Assembly (NCBI RefSeq): GCF_001882345.1
Contig: NZ_MINL01000001.1
Location: 809,944 to 873,943, forward strand
Direction of reading: 5' to 3'
Source: Halomonas sp. QHL1
Lineage (GTDB): Bacteria > Pseudomonadota > Gammaproteobacteria > Pseudomonadales > Halomonadaceae
Length of the DNA stretch: 64,000 bases
The position numbers and the translations under genes were made by a program. The notes under the pieces were generated by a model. That model did no database searches. It saw nothing but the letters and a program-made list of their open reading frames with translations, and was not told the origin of the DNA. This document shows positions 25,623-35,871 of the stretch, piece by piece; the stretch's first letter is position 1, and each line of letters begins with the position of its first letter.

Positions 25623-28238
25623 TCAAAATCGGCGATTACCCGCCGGGGAGTGGTACCACCACTGCCTCGGCGCTTCAGTGAACAGGTTCGCGGCAAATTC
25701 TTCCAGCGCTTCTGGCGTCACGCCCATCAAGGCATGCTCCATGGCTTCCCAGGGTCGTAAAATTAGCGCCGTACCCTTTGGCGGCATTGCTGTGGACAGG
25801 GATGTGCCAATGACAGCATGGCGCAACGCTTGCCAGCTAGCCAAGATAGCCTCGTCAGGCGTTTCGGGAGGGCCCCATTGCATGCTTCTTAGACCATCCC
25901 GTCGCCGCGCCAGTGTGGCCTCACCCAGACGGGCCACCGCCATGCTTTTCTGCGTAAGAAAACACTCCACCGCTTCTTGCAGGTCATCGATATCGGCATG
26001 CGGGGACTGCACCACATAGCCCAATCGCGGCCAGCCGTCTGCCTCGCGATAGCGCACCGCGGCGACATAACCCAAGCCTTGGTGAACGCGAAGCTCCTGG
26101 AAAAAAGCACTATCATGGGCATCGGCAAGTAGCCGCATCAACAGCCGGCTCACGGGGGTATCATCGGGGCCATCGATTTGTAGCATCAGCGCATGATCTT
26201 CACCCTGGGGTGCGAGCCAGCGAGGTGCTCCAGCGACGCTTGCAGATAGCGATTCGTGGCTTGATTCAACAGCACCCCAACTGAAATCGAGCAATTCAGA
26301 CGCCTTTCTGGCCAGGCGCTGCGAGGCTCTAAGGTACTCGCTGGGCCCAAGCCAACCCATGCTCCAACTCAAAATTCGTTTATCCAGCGGTTGCGCATCG
26401 TGTCTGGGAAAAGGCTCCTCCAGGTATGCCAGCATACGTTGCGCCAGCAAGCCGGCTGGCGCAACGCGGGGTTGTGAAGAGCGGGGTTGTAAAGAGCGGG
26501 CTTGCGAGGGCCCCGGCGGCGAATCAGGCGTGACCACGGCCCATGCCGCCAAGGCTTGAGAAGCCACCGACTCCAGCCCTTGAGGCTCGCCCTGCACTCT
26601 CAGCCAATCTCCCCTGGTATCGCCGCCCAGCGTTAATGTCACGGCAGCGTTTCGTGCCGCTTGGCGAAGTGCCAACGTATGCTGATGCCACGCCGCCAGG
26701 CGCAATTGCTGAGTCCTCCTGGGTGCAGGCCAGCCGAGACACCAAGCACTATCCTGTTGCCCACTCCCTCCCGCCCACCACAGGTCGAAAGACCCATGCT
26801 TGCCAAGGCACTCGGCCACCGTCGGCGAGCCGGCAACAGCGCCCGGGGTCGAATAATCCTGCAGTGCGATGCGTGGTGCCGGTCGAGGCGCCAATCTTGC
26901 GGCGCCGGCAGAAGCCCTATCCTCCGGCCAGCTCACCCGTCGAAACGGGGTTAGTGTATTCGGCACATGCTCGACATTGGCATCGAGTCCCTGCTTTTCT
27001 TCCATGACGCGACACGCCGATGGCGCCAAACAGGCCTCTAGTTCGTCGAACGCGCACTGCAAGCCATCATCGCTATGCTCAGTGGAGGGCGGCTGAGCCA
27101 GTCGGCGGGCCAGTTGTAGCGCATAGTCACCCAGGTCGGTTTCGCTAATTAATGGATATGAGCACCGTTGAGTGACAAGGCGCGATGGCAATTCCCTTAC
27201 CGCACTTAGGCAGGTCGCCAACAGCCTGTCCACACAGCGCTCGCCCCTTGGGGTCAGCGTCAAGGTTAAGCACAGCGCGGGACCCGTGCCCTCTGGCCTG
27301 ACGGTCGCCGCCATGTCGGCAATGGCAGCCTGCTCCTGCAGCGTGGCGGCCAGCCGGCCATCGCACAAGGTCGTTAGCGCGTGGTCGAGAACCGCAGCAT
27401 GATGCTCTGCTAAAAAGGATGACAGTGGCCATAGCATCTCGAGTTTTGGCACTGTCGATGCCTGCTTAGCAGGCAGACACCATTGCAGATAGGCCGGTGG
27501 GGCCCAACGACCGCCGCGCAGTCGATTGATAGGCTGCGCGCCGCCAGGAATGACAGCGCAAGCCGCTTCCAACATCTTGAGTTGGCTTGTTAGTGATTCT
27601 GGCCCAAGCATTACCAGGCCGACACGCTCGGCACGATAGTGGCTGTTATGAAAGCCACGGAGTGCCTCGCAAAGCAACGGGATATCCTTGCCTAGGCTGT
27701 CACGATGGCCGGCATGAAAATGAGCAGCAGGGTGGCTAGCCTCGAATAACCGCGACACTACTGCTTGCCGGTGCAGTGCCGGGTCGGCCAGACGGGCCTG
27801 AAACTCGGCATCGATAACCTCTATTTCCCGGCTGATAGTGGATGCTTCGAGGCATGGGCATACCAGCAGGTCGATTAATCTAACAAGCCCCTCCTGCACG
27901 GAGGCAGGTGGCAGACTCAGATGATAATCAGTGACAAATTCATTGGTCTTGGCATTGTAGCGCCCCCCTTGCTCTCCCACCCAGGCAGCAAAGGTGGCCG
28001 GCTGAGGTGAGTCCTGTGAGCCGAGAAAAAGTGAATGTTCGAGTAGATGGGCCAGACCGGGCCGCTCGCCGGGTTCATCAAGATAGCCCGCCCCCACCAC
28101 GGCGACCAGGCGCACCTTACGTGCGGAAGGCACCTCCACAGCCAGGATATCGGCGCCGCTTGGCAAGCGTTGACGAGCGACACGACTACCTACCGGCAGT
28201 GCTGGCATCCCCGTTAGCAGAGCTTCCTCAACGCCCAT
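25623..28238 (-). CDS. pqqF: PqqF, M16 family zinc peptidase of PQQ biosynthesis
   Basis: This encodes 871 residues from the ATG at 28238, one base after the stop of the S9 peptidase gene. The inverted zinc motif HLLEH is in GLAHLLEHSLFLG, with the downstream Glu ligand in REIEVIDAEFQ. It has the pitrilysin two-half layout, with a more degenerate second half. PqqF-type proteases release the cross-linked Glu-Tyr from modified PqqA. At the C-terminus a long Ala/Arg-rich middle region (about residues 560-620) looks like a linker. A short 6-bp hairpin (25605-25620) follows the stop. Being last in the pqq operon supports the assignment. Confidence 0.87.
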   Translation of the reverse strand: MGVEEALLTGMPALPVGSRVARQRLPSGADILAVEVPSARKVRLVAVVGAGYLDEPGERPGLAHLLEHSLFLGSQDSPQPATFAAWVGEQGGRYNAKTNEFVTDYHLSLPPASVQEGLVRLIDLLVCPCLEASTISREIEVIDAEFQARLADPALHRQAVVSRLFEASHPAAHFHAGHRDSLGKDIPLLCEALRGFHNSHYRAERVGLVMLGPESLTSQLKMLEAACAVIPGGAQPINRLRGGRWAPPAYLQWCLPAKQASTVPKLEMLWPLSSFLAEHHAAVLDHALTTLCDGRLAATLQEQAAIADMAATVRPEGTGPALCLTLTLTPRGERCVDRLLATCLSAVRELPSRLVTQRCSYPLISETDLGDYALQLARRLAQPPSTEHSDDGLQCAFDELEACLAPSACRVMEEKQGLDANVEHVPNTLTPFRRVSWPEDRASAGAARLAPRPAPRIALQDYSTPGAVAGSPTVAECLGKHGSFDLWWAGGSGQQDSAWCLGWPAPRRTQQLRLAAWHQHTLALRQAARNAAVTLTLGGDTRGDWLRVQGEPQGLESVASQALAAWAVVTPDSPPGPSQARSLQPRSSQPRVAPAGLLAQRMLAYLEEPFPRHDAQPLDKRILSWSMGWLGPSEYLRASQRLARKASELLDFSWGAVESSHESLSASVAGAPRWLAPQGEDHALMLQIDGPDDTPVSRLLMRLLADAHDSAFFQELRVHQGLGYVAAVRYREADGWPRLGYVVQSPHADIDDLQEAVECFLTQKSMAVARLGEATLARRRDGLRSMQWGPPETPDEAILASWQALRHAVIGTSLSTAMPPKGTALILRPWEAMEHALMGVTPEALEEFAANLFTEAPRQWWYHSPAGNRRF

Positions 28239-28239
28239 A

Positions 28240-30075
28240 TCAACGCCCGGTGTGGGAGGTGGAGGCAAAGAAGGCGAGCTCTTCGGCGATCAGGCGACGT
28301 CGATTATCCGGATGCCTAATGCCATGGCCTTCGCCATCGAATAGCACCACCCTAGCCTTCACATCTCGTCGCTGTAATGCTGCGGCCATGGCGTGTGTCT
28401 GTTCCGGCACCACCACTGGGTCTTGGTCACCCTGGAAAAAAATCACTGGCGAATTGATCGAGTCGACACGGTAACGAGGGCTTTGTCTACGTTGTGAGGC
28501 GGTATCACCCAATAACCACTCAAGGTAACCGGATTCAAAACGGTGGGTTTGTGTGGACAAACGCGGCGCATCGGTGACGCCATAAAGGCTCGCGCCGGCA
28601 CGAAAACAGGTGGTTGCAGCGAGTGTGTTAAGCACGGTAAAACCGCCCGCGCTCTGTCCCCGAATGAACAACTGCTCTACATCGGCAACGCCCTGCGCAA
28701 CCAGCTCATCGGCCAGAGCAATGACATCCTCGACATCCAACTGCCCCCACTCCCCCGCGAGCCGTTCGCGAAAAGCGCGGCCCCAGTTGCCGCTACCGCG
28801 TGGATTAATATCCGCGACGGCAAATCCCTGCTGCGTCCACCAGTGAACGAGCGGATCGTAGACTGGGTAGCTGGCTGACGTGGGGCCCCCGTGTACGCGA
28901 ATGATCAGCGGCATCGGGGTGCCCGCCTGTGCCTCCTTACCGTCGCCATGATAAAGGAAGGCTGTAAACCATTCATCGCCACCCACCGTAATGGTCAGTG
29001 TTTCCGGTACAAGCGAAATATCTTGGGTGGCTAAGCTGAACAGTTGCTGGTGTTCATTATGACCAAATCGGACACGTTCCAGACGTGCGGTATGGCCGAC
29101 GCCTTGAGTAATTGCATACAGCCATCCCTCGGCACTTGCCAACCCTGCCACGCGCGACGCATCGGGAAAATAGCGAGCCGACGAATGGCCTTGAGAATCG
29201 AGATGCAGCACATGCGCCGCGCCCTCCTCCAGGCGCACCACGATACCGCCATCTCGCTGCCATAGGTGATGGTTTTCTCCCAGTTGCCAAGGAGTAGGAA
29301 TATGATCCGCCGGCCAGTCACAAAGCAGCTGTACAGTCTCTCCTTCGAGCCGATAAGGTTGCCACCAACCACCGTGATCACTCATCACGATCAAGCCACC
29401 ATCGCTGGCAAAACGTGGCTGACTGACCGCCGTACCGCCATCCCAACAGTGGATGGCGCGAGCAAGCCCATCGTCTCCGAGTTCAGCAATCTTCAGTGTG
29501 GAGCGTTGCCAGGGCATATGCGGCAACTGCCATTCCACCCAGGCGAGCCAGCGACCATCGGGCGAAAGCGACGGTGCGCCATAGAAATCACTACCTTGGG
29601 CAATGACTTCGAGTTCTCCTTCGCGGATAGCCACCAGCCTCTGGCTCCCTTGGCGGCCATCGCCGTACTCTTCCACCGCCAACACACGACAACGATGCGG
29701 ATCGGCAATCATGCCACCATAACGGGCATCCGGACGTGACCACCAAGGGCGAGCCTCACCTCCAGCCAAGGGCTGCTGAAGCAGTTGCTGGCTTGGGTTA
29801 TCGACGATCACCACAAACTCATCGAAACAGGCATAGGCACCACCTCCATAGCCATTGACACGGCTACCAACATCATAAAGCGGAGGTGTCACGGCACGTG
29901 ACTCACCATTCGCCCAGTGCCACAGTGTCTTGCGCCCCGTGGCTGGATTCGCCGCGAGCCAGAATGCTCCCGCCGGAGTTGCCTGCAACTCGCTCAGACC
30001 ATCGGCAGGCAATGCCACAGCGCGGGGCATCGTATCGAGCAGCGAGGAAACATCGAACGTCATGTGCTCACTCAT
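28240..30075 (-). CDS. S9 family (prolyl oligopeptidase-type) serine peptidase in the pqq operon
   Basis: This encodes 611 residues: an N-terminal beta-propeller-like region (to about residue 350), then a peptidase domain. The catalytic Ser is in [10 protein letters not shown], the Asp in [13 protein letters not shown] and the His in [12 protein letters not shown]. The start at 30075 gives an ATGA overlap with the pqqE stop. Pseudomonas pqq clusters carry a similar S9 peptidase (called pqqM in some strains), thought to trim peptides during PQQ release. It is cytoplasmic, with no signal peptide. Its substrate being PqqA-derived is inferred from gene position. Confidence 0.85.
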   Translation of the reverse strand: MSEHMTFDVSSLLDTMPRAVALPADGLSELQATPAGAFWLAANPATGRKTLWHWANGESRAVTPPLYDVGSRVNGYGGGAYACFDEFVVIVDNPSQQLLQQPLAGGEARPWWSRPDARYGGMIADPHRCRVLAVEEYGDGRQGSQRLVAIREGELEVIAQGSDFYGAPSLSPDGRWLAWVEWQLPHMPWQRSTLKIAELGDDGLARAIHCWDGGTAVSQPRFASDGGLIVMSDHGGWWQPYRLEGETVQLLCDWPADHIPTPWQLGENHHLWQRDGGIVVRLEEGAAHVLHLDSQGHSSARYFPDASRVAGLASAEGWLYAITQGVGHTARLERVRFGHNEHQQLFSLATQDISLVPETLTITVGGDEWFTAFLYHGDGKEAQAGTPMPLIIRVHGGPTSASYPVYDPLVHWWTQQGFAVADINPRGSGNWGRAFRERLAGEWGQLDVEDVIALADELVAQGVADVEQLFIRGQSAGGFTVLNTLAATTCFRAGASLYGVTDAPRLSTQTHRFESGYLEWLLGDTASQRRQSPRYRVDSINSPVIFFQGDQDPVVVPEQTHAMAAALQRRDVKARVVLFDGEGHGIRHPDNRRRLIAEELAFFASTSHTGR

Positions 30076-31250
30076 TCGCGGCAAAACACTTGCGATTCGC
30101 GTTTATTACGTGGCGTCAGCTCCGCCACAGAGCGGTTATCGGCTGCCGCCTCTGCACGTGCGGCCTCAATCAGCCCGTGTTGAGGCGATAAGCTACAGAC
30201 AGGATCCGTCGCTGTCTCATCACCGGTAAGCAGGTAGGCTTGGCAGCGACAACCACCGAAATCCTTATGACGTTCGTCACACTCACGACAGGGTGAGGGC
30301 ATCCATTCATCGCCGCGAAAGCGATTGAAGGAAAAGCTGTCATACCAGATGCTATCGAGCGGCTGCTCACGCACCGTGGGAAATGTCATCGGCAGCTCGC
30401 GAGCACTATGACAAGGCAGCACCGTGCCATCCGGTGTAACGGTCATGAATATCGCCCCCCAGCCTCCCATGCATGCCTTGGGACGCTCGGCATAATAATC
30501 CGGCACCACAAACAGCAAGCGCATATCCTTGCCTTCGGCAGCTAGCTGCTGGCGCCAACGCTGGGTCGTCGCCTCGGCGGCATCAAGCTGCGAACGACTC
30601 GGCAAGAGCCCCGCACGATTGAGATGCGCCCAGCCATAAAGCTGGCAGTTGGCTAGCTCTACGGCATCGGCGCCCAACTCGTCGCATAACGCGATGACCT
30701 TATCAATCTGATCAATATTATGCCGATGCAGTACGACATTGAGGACCATTGGATAGCCCGCTGCCTTGACGGCACGCGCCATGGCCAATTTCTTGGCATG
30801 GGCTTTTTTCGAGCCGGCCAATGCAGCTGCCATTTCCTCGTCTGCTGCTTGTAGGCTGATCTGGATATGATCCAGGCCGGCGTCGCGCAAGGCTAATATG
30901 CGCGCCTCATCGAGCCCCAGGCCAGAAGTGATTAGATTGGTATAAAAGCCCAGTTGACGCGCCTCAGCGACCAGCTCTTCCAGGTCGTCACGCACCAAAG
31001 GCTCCCCTCCCGAAAAGCCCATCTGGACGGCGCCCATGGCGCGGGCCTGATGCAGCACATCGCGCCACTCATCGGTGCTAAGTTCCTTTTGCTGAGAAGC
31101 GAAATCAAGGGGATTGGAGCAGTAAGGGCACTGCAAGGGGCAACGATAGGTGAGTTCCGCCAGCAGCCACAGCGGCGCACCGATCGTATCGTCACAAGCC
31201 TTATCGGAGGCTGTGCTAGGTTCCGGTGAATTCGAGAGTAACTTAGTCAT
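30072..31250 (-). CDS. pqqE: PqqE, radical SAM enzyme cross-linking Glu and Tyr of PqqA
   Basis: This encodes 392 residues. The radical SAM cluster motif CxxxCxxC is C37, C41 and C44 in [11 protein letters not shown]. The C-terminal SPASM domain carries the auxiliary-cluster Cys residues ([33 protein letters not shown]). The enzyme forms the carbon-carbon bond between the Glu and Tyr of PqqA, with PqqD as peptide chaperone. It overlaps pqqD by 8 bases and the S9 peptidase gene by 4. The N-terminal 20 residues are a polar extension. Confidence 0.97.
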   Translation of the reverse strand: MTKLLSNSPEPSTASDKACDDTIGAPLWLLAELTYRCPLQCPYCSNPLDFASQQKELSTDEWRDVLHQARAMGAVQMGFSGGEPLVRDDLEELVAEARQLGFYTNLITSGLGLDEARILALRDAGLDHIQISLQAADEEMAAALAGSKKAHAKKLAMARAVKAAGYPMVLNVVLHRHNIDQIDKVIALCDELGADAVELANCQLYGWAHLNRAGLLPSRSQLDAAEATTQRWRQQLAAEGKDMRLLFVVPDYYAERPKACMGGWGAIFMTVTPDGTVLPCHSARELPMTFPTVREQPLDSIWYDSFSFNRFRGDEWMPSPCRECDERHKDFGGCRCQAYLLTGDETATDPVCSLSPQHGLIEAARAEAAADNRSVAELTPRNKRESQVFCRE

Positions 31251-31524
31251 GGCGTATCCACCCCTGGTTGGCGGCGTCGAGCAGGAATTCTCTTACATCC
31301 TCCTCGAGCGTGGTGGCTTCGGGGAAACGACGCTGCAGCTCTGCGACCAACATGGCAACGTTACGCTCACCGTCTAGCAAGGTCAGCACCGCGCCCGCGC
31401 TTTCGTTGAGCTGAACCATGCCTTCGGGATAAAGCAGAACATGACGTTGTTGAGCAGGCTCCCATTGCAGGCGCCATCCCGGACGCAGCCTATATATAGT
31501 AGTTGCCTCAATAGTCGGCGTCAT
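31243..31524 (-). CDS. pqqD: PqqD, PqqA-binding peptide chaperone
   Basis: This encodes 93 residues of a compact RRE-type fold: [20 protein letters not shown], the [21 protein letters not shown] segment and a C-terminal helix ending [10 protein letters not shown]. PqqD binds PqqA and presents it to PqqE. It has ATGA overlap with pqqC and 8-base overlap with pqqE, so the three are translationally coupled. Confidence 0.96.
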   Translation of the reverse strand: MTPTIEATTIYRLRPGWRLQWEPAQQRHVLLYPEGMVQLNESAGAVLTLLDGERNVAMLVAELQRRFPEATTLEEDVREFLLDAANQGWIRHD

Positions 31525-32303
31525 GCTACCCCCCGATGATAGACCCGCTCATCAGTAACGCTATGATACGGGGGACGACCAAGCTGGTAGGCCATGCTCA
31601 TGGCATCGAGCATGCTCCACAGCACATCCAGCTTGAATTGCAATATATCCAGGGCGCGCTGTTGGGCCTGGTAGTTAGTGCATATTTCCAGGGCAACCTC
31701 GAGACCATGGTCGACATCACGACGCGCTTCATTCAGGCGCTTGCGGAAGTAACCGTAACCGGCGGCATCGATCCAGGGGTAGTGCTGCGGCCAGCTCTCC
31801 AGGCGACTCTGATGAATTTCCGGCGCGAACAGTTCAGTCAATGAGGAGATCGCCCCCTCACGCCAGTCAGCCCGGCGCACGAAATTGAGATAGGCATCCA
31901 CAGCGAAGCGGACCCCTGGAAGTACATGTTCCTGGGACCAAAGCTCTTCCCTGGTCATCCCCACAGCCTCGCCAAGGGTTAGCCAGGCTTCTATACCGCC
32001 GACATCCTCCTCATAGCCATCATGATCCAGAAGACGCTGAACCCAACGCCTGCGGGTAGCGGCATCTGGGCAGTTGGCCAACAGTGCAGCATCCTTCTGG
32101 GGTATGTTGATCTGATAATAAAAGCGATTAGCGACCCAGCCACGTATTTGCTCCGGTGTGGATCGCCCTTGCGCCATATCGACCTGGTAAGGGTGATGAA
32201 TATGATAGTAAGCACCCTTGGCCATCAACGCAGCACGAAACGCATCGCGATCGAGTGCAGGGCCGTTCTGCTTATTATCCAAAGGAGAAGCGATGGACGT
32301 CAT
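31521..32303 (-). CDS. pqqC: PqqC, cofactorless oxidase of the last PQQ step
   Basis: This encodes 260 residues, all-helical like TenA-type folds. Family blocks are [49 protein letters not shown] and the C-terminal [13 protein letters not shown]. PqqC performs the final ring closure and eight-electron oxidation to PQQ with oxygen. AAGGAGCTCGTC precedes the ATG. It follows pqqB by 70 bases. Confidence 0.97.
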   Translation of the reverse strand: MTSIASPLDNKQNGPALDRDAFRAALMAKGAYYHIHHPYQVDMAQGRSTPEQIRGWVANRFYYQINIPQKDAALLANCPDAATRRRWVQRLLDHDGYEEDVGGIEAWLTLGEAVGMTREELWSQEHVLPGVRFAVDAYLNFVRRADWREGAISSLTELFAPEIHQSRLESWPQHYPWIDAAGYGYFRKRLNEARRDVDHGLEVALEICTNYQAQQRALDILQFKLDVLWSMLDAMSMAYQLGRPPYHSVTDERVYHRGVA

Positions 32304-32373
32304 GACGAGCTCCTTGTACGGAATACATGCCTTCTGTGATCAAGCAGTTCGCTCGAATCAAGGCTTCTTATGG

Positions 32374-33303
32374 TTATAATGTGAACTTCATGCCGTCATG
32401 GGCAACCTCAATACCGCGCTTGTTCAGTACTGCCCGCTCGGGCGAGGATTCATCGAGAATCGGGTTGGTATTGTTGATATGAATGAGGATGCGGCGTGTT
32501 GCCTCCGGCAATCGATCAAGCTCAGACAGCAATCCATTCTCGCCGCTCAGGGCGAGATGGCCCATGTCCGTGCCGGTCGCCTGGCCGACGCCGCTCCGCT
32601 GCAGTTCATCGTTGTGCCAGAGAGTGCCATCTACCAACACACAATCAGCACGCTGCATCCAGGCACGTACGCCGTCGGTAAGCTGCCCGAGCCCCGGCGC
32701 ATAGAATAGCGAGGCACCGCTGCTCTCGTCCTCGATCAGCAGACCGATATTGTCACCTGGCGTAGGTGAACCACGGCGTGGCGAATAAGGCGGAGCATTA
32801 CTGTCTAGAGCTATCGCCGTAAAGGTCAAGCCCGGGCACGGATCAATCTTGAAGCGTGCCTCATGCTGATTTTCATCGACAGGGATAGGCTGCCAACGCA
32901 GCCCCCCCTGCCAATGCGTCAGCATGGGAAACAGGGGGAAACCTGTACTCAGGTCCTGGTGGACGTTCGGCGTGCACCAGACATCCAGCGGACACCCTTC
33001 CCGCAGCGACAAGAGCCCGGTGGAGTGATCGATCTGTGCGTCGACTAGCAATACCCCTGCAATCCCCGTGTCGCGAAATTGCCGCTTCGGATGAAGCTCA
33101 GGATTATTGGCAATCTGGGCGCGAATATCCGGTGAAGCATTGCATAATAACCAGCGCTCACCATCCGTACTGATGGCTATCGATGATTGAGTGCGACTTT
33201 GTGCCATGATGGTGCCATTGCGAATCCCCCGGCAATTGGAGCAGTTGCAGTTCCACTGCGGGAAGCCGCCCCCCGCCGCCGCGCCCAATACCAGTATCTG
33301 CAT
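32374..33303 (-). CDS. pqqB: PqqB, metallo-beta-lactamase-fold protein of PQQ synthesis
   Basis: This encodes 309 residues starting [19 protein letters not shown], the family hallmark, with the Cys cluster CNCSNCRG. It has the metallo-beta-lactamase fold with [15 protein letters not shown] in place of the HxHxDH motif, and [10 protein letters not shown]. PqqB is thought to hydroxylate the Tyr of the cross-linked intermediate. AAGGGGAAG lies before the ATG. A terminator-like hairpin separates it from pqqA, so it is expected to be expressed at a lower level than pqqA. Confidence 0.97.
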   Translation of the reverse strand: MQILVLGAAAGGGFPQWNCNCSNCRGIRNGTIMAQSRTQSSIAISTDGERWLLCNASPDIRAQIANNPELHPKRQFRDTGIAGVLLVDAQIDHSTGLLSLREGCPLDVWCTPNVHQDLSTGFPLFPMLTHWQGGLRWQPIPVDENQHEARFKIDPCPGLTFTAIALDSNAPPYSPRRGSPTPGDNIGLLIEDESSGASLFYAPGLGQLTDGVRAWMQRADCVLVDGTLWHNDELQRSGVGQATGTDMGHLALSGENGLLSELDRLPEATRRILIHINNTNPILDESSPERAVLNKRGIEVAHDGMKFTL

Positions 33304-33393
33304 GTCTTCCCCTTAATAAATACAGACTTTATTATTACTTCAATTGACTAAAACTCACAAAAAAAGTGCAGCCGTTTTATCAACTCAAAGAAA

Positions 33394-33423
33394 AACGGGG
33401 CGCCCAAATAGGTACGCCCCGTT
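33394..33423 (-). terminator. attenuator-like terminator between pqqA and pqqB
   Basis: On the minus strand AACGGGGCG and CGCCCCGTT form a perfect 9-bp stem with a 12-base loop, followed by TTTTTCTTT. It lies 24 bases after the pqqA stop and 90 bases before the pqqB start. Partial read-through would give much more PqqA precursor than enzymes, as reported for other pqq operons. Confidence 0.8.
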
Positions 33424-33447
33424 CGACCCTAGTTTAGCCATCCTGCT

Positions 33448-33519
33448 TTAGCGATTAGCTATATAAAGAGTTACCTCAAAACCGAGACGGAGATCCCTAT
33501 AAGCTGGCTTTGTCCACAT
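33448..33519 (-). CDS. pqqA: PqqA, 23-residue PQQ precursor peptide
   Basis: The peptide begins [14 protein letters not shown], then has Glu15-Val-Thr-Leu-Tyr19, the conserved ExxxY pair whose side chains become PQQ, and ends IANR. This is the expected length and pattern for PqqA. A GGGAGG site lies 6 bases upstream of the ATG. It is the first gene of the pqq operon on the minus strand, divergent from xoxF, with a terminator-like hairpin right after it. It is easily missed because of its size. Confidence 0.97.
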   Translation of the reverse strand: MWTKPAYRDLRLGFEVTLYIANR

Positions 33520-33545
33520 ACTAGCCTCCCAGAATAGTCTGTTTA

Positions 33546-33585
33546 TTTGAATGCATCCTTAATTTGTTTGAATGCACTCTTAGTT
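33546..33585. promoter_or_regulatory. direct repeats with 21-bp phase upstream of pqqA
   Basis: TTTGAATGCATCCTTAATT (33546-33564) and TTTGAATGCACTCTTAGTT (33567-33585) agree at 16 of 19 positions and repeat every 21 bases, two DNA turns. They lie 27-66 bases upstream of the pqqA start in the pqqA-xoxF intergenic region, which suits an activator or repressor binding as a dimer on one face. No regulator gene is near. Confidence 0.6.
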
Positions 33586-33823
33586 AAGCAGTTTCTGGCA
33601 AAACCACATTACTACTAAGGTCTCGTTCTAACATTCCGGCATCTTACGGCCTGCCATAATCCCGTCCCACCCCAGTGTTTACGCGCGCTGTGACTGAATA
33701 AAGCGATTATGCACCAGATGGCAAAAGTGTTTTGACCATTGACTCGGATAAATTCGCAGCACCTGCCGTGTTTATTATTTCAACGTGTGCTAAACATTCA
33801 AAGTGTTGCTAGGAAAAATATAA

Positions 33824-33862
33824 CAACTAAAAGTTGCGTTACTGGATTGAGCGACGCAACTT
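33824..33862 (+). promoter_or_regulatory. xoxF leader with two mutually exclusive hairpins
   Basis: AAGTTGCGT (33831-33839) pairs perfectly with ACGCAACTT (33854-33862) around a 14-base loop, ending a few bases before the xoxF GGAG site. The same AGTTG can instead pair with CAACT at 33824-33828. The two folds cannot coexist. This could be a transcription- or translation-level switch, or chance; no ligand is implied by sequence. Confidence 0.4.
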
Positions 33863-33878
33863 AAGTGGAGATAACACT

Positions 33879-35720
33879 ATGCTTCCAGAAACGCGCTTCG
33901 CCATAGCGACTATAGGGCTATTGGCCATCTCGATGGCTCAGGCTCAAGCCAACGAGAACCAACTCGAGCTTCAACAAAACCCAGACCTCTGGGCAACTCA
34001 GCTAGGCAACTACCAAGGTCATCGCTACAGCGAATTAGACCAAATCACGCGTGAGAATGTTGAGCAGTTACAGCCTGAATGGCAATTCTCTACCGGCGTA
34101 CTACGCGGCCACGAAGGCGGACCGTTATACGTCGGGGATGGGCGCCTCTATATTCACACCCCCTTCCCCAACAAAGTCTTTGCTCTTGATCTTGAAGACG
34201 AAGGCAGAATTATCTGGTCCTACGAACCCGATCAGGATTTCCGCGTCATCCCCGTCATGTGCTGTGATACCGTCAACCGTGGCCTAGCCTATGCAGATGG
34301 CAAGCTATTCCTCGGTCAGGCAGACAACACGCTAATCGCTCTGGATGCCGAGTCCGGTGAGCTGCTGTGGGACGCCAACAATGGCGACCATACCATCGGT
34401 GAATCCAATACCATGTCGCCGCTGGTCGTTCACGACAAGGTCATCATGGGCATCAGTGGTGGTGAGTTCGGTATTCGCGGCCACATGACAGCCTACAATG
34501 TCGAAACGGGTGAAAGGGAGTGGCGCGGCTATTCCAACGGACCCGACGATGAAGTACTGATAGACCCCGAAACCACCCTGATGATGGGCGAACCCATCGG
34601 TGAATCCGACCTCGGCGTAACCACATGGCCGGAAGGTGAATGGGAACGCGGCGGCGGCGCGCCCTGGGGCTGGGTTACCTACGACCCGGAACTCGACCTG
34701 ATCTACTATGGCACTGGTAACCCCGGCACCTGGAACCCCGAGCAGCGCACCGTCGATGGCGAGCCTGCCGACAACAAGTGGGCGATTACCGTCTTCGCGC
34801 GTGACCCCAACAATGGCGAGGTGAAGTGGGTCTATCAGAAGGTACCCTTCGATGAGTGGGATTATGACGGGGTCAACGAAAACCAGTTGATCGACGTTGA
34901 AATCGATGGAGAACAGCGTAAAGGACTGGCGATCATCGACCGTACCGGTTTTGGCTTCCTGCTTGATCGTGAGACGGGTGAACTGCTGGTCGCAGAGAAG
35001 TATGCTGCTGAGACCAACTGGGCATCCCATTACGACATGGAAACCGGCCGTCCGGTGGTTAACGAAGAGTTCAGCACGTATACCCAGGGTGTTGATGTCA
35101 ATACAGCCGACATTTGCCCCACGGCAATGGGTGCCAAGAACATGCAGCCGAGTTCCTACTCGCCTGATACCGGCCTGATCTACGCTGGCATCAACCGTAT
35201 CTGCATGAACTATGAGCCCTTTGAAACCAACTATGTCGCAGGTCAACCCTATGTCGGCGCGACCCTGACCATGATGCCGGCCCCGGTTGAAGAAGAAGGT
35301 GGCATGGAAGGTCGCATGGGTAGCTTTATCGCTTGGGATCCGGTCAAGGGTGAAGTCGTCTGGGAGGTCGATGAGCGTTTCGCGGTGTGGAGCGGTGCAT
35401 TGACCACGGCCGGCAATGTGGCCTTCTACGGCACGCTTGAAGGCCATATCAAGGCGGTAGATATCGAAACCGGCGAAGAGCTATGGCGCTTCAAGACCCC
35501 CTCCGGCATTATCGGCAACATCAACACCTTCCGGCATAACGGCAAGCAGTATATCGGCGTGCTCTCCGGCGTAGGTGGATGGGCGGGTATCGGTCTCGCC
35601 GCGGGTCTGGAGAATCCTGAAGACGGGCTCGGTGCCGTCAGTGCCTTCTCTGGGCTGGATGAATATACCAAACTAGGTGGCATTCTAACGGTATTCGCAT
35701 TACCCGATAGCAGTACCTAA
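33879..35720 (+). CDS. xoxF: XoxF-type PQQ-dependent (lanthanide) methanol dehydrogenase
   Basis: This encodes 613 residues from the ATG at 33879 (TGGAG 8 bases upstream; an upstream in-frame TTG at 33834 is not used because the signal peptide starts at the ATG). The signal peptide is residues 1-24. The eight-bladed PQQ propeller has the vicinal disulfide C128-C129, metal/PQQ ligands E196 ([11 protein letters not shown]) and N281 ([10 protein letters not shown]), catalytic D328 and an extra D330 in [10 protein letters not shown]. That second Asp is the mark of lanthanide enzymes; Ca-dependent MxaF has Ala there. The C-terminal half ([26 protein letters not shown]) is typical of XoxF. It oxidises methanol, possibly other alcohols or formaldehyde, in the periplasm and passes electrons to the cytochrome encoded next. 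Confidence 0.93.
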   Translation: MLPETRFAIATIGLLAISMAQAQANENQLELQQNPDLWATQLGNYQGHRYSELDQITRENVEQLQPEWQFSTGVLRGHEGGPLYVGDGRLYIHTPFPNKVFALDLEDEGRIIWSYEPDQDFRVIPVMCCDTVNRGLAYADGKLFLGQADNTLIALDAESGELLWDANNGDHTIGESNTMSPLVVHDKVIMGISGGEFGIRGHMTAYNVETGEREWRGYSNGPDDEVLIDPETTLMMGEPIGESDLGVTTWPEGEWERGGGAPWGWVTYDPELDLIYYGTGNPGTWNPEQRTVDGEPADNKWAITVFARDPNNGEVKWVYQKVPFDEWDYDGVNENQLIDVEIDGEQRKGLAIIDRTGFGFLLDRETGELLVAEKYAAETNWASHYDMETGRPVVNEEFSTYTQGVDVNTADICPTAMGAKNMQPSSYSPDTGLIYAGINRICMNYEPFETNYVAGQPYVGATLTMMPAPVEEEGGMEGRMGSFIAWDPVKGEVVWEVDERFAVWSGALTTAGNVAFYGTLEGHIKAVDIETGEELWRFKTPSGIIGNINTFRHNGKQYIGVLSGVGGWAGIGLAAGLENPEDGLGAVSAFSGLDEYTKLGGILTVFALPDSST

Positions 35721-35738
35721 AAGCACCTGCCCCCTCCT

Positions 35739-35770
35739 CCCGTCATGGCGGCTATCAGCCCCATGGCGGG
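35739..35770 (+). other. strong hairpin between xoxF and the cytochrome gene
   Basis: CCCGTCATGG pairs with CCATGGCGGG (one G-T pair), and inside it GGCT pairs with AGCC around a 3-base loop, giving a nearly continuous 14-bp stem. No T-run follows. It begins 19 bases after the xoxF stop and may stabilise or partly terminate the xoxF message so that xoxF exceeds the downstream genes. Confidence 0.7.
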
Positions 35771-35871
35771 AACCGTTAAGAACCATTTTAGGAGTATTGC
35801 GTACCACAATATTCGACATTAGCGTTATATGAAACAACAACTACAACACGGTTTCTGACCAAGGGTGAAAG

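Noticed and set aside
33586..33823. Search for a sigma-54 or sigma-70 promoter for xoxF
   Set aside because: Several TTGAC-like and AT-rich words occur, but none has both boxes at proper spacing, so no promoter is claimed.
34332..35447. Long minus-strand frame of 371 codons opposite xoxF
   Set aside because: It lies wholly inside xoxF, whose protein matches a known family along its full length; the antisense frame has no ribosome-binding site or recognisable motif and follows from codon bias.
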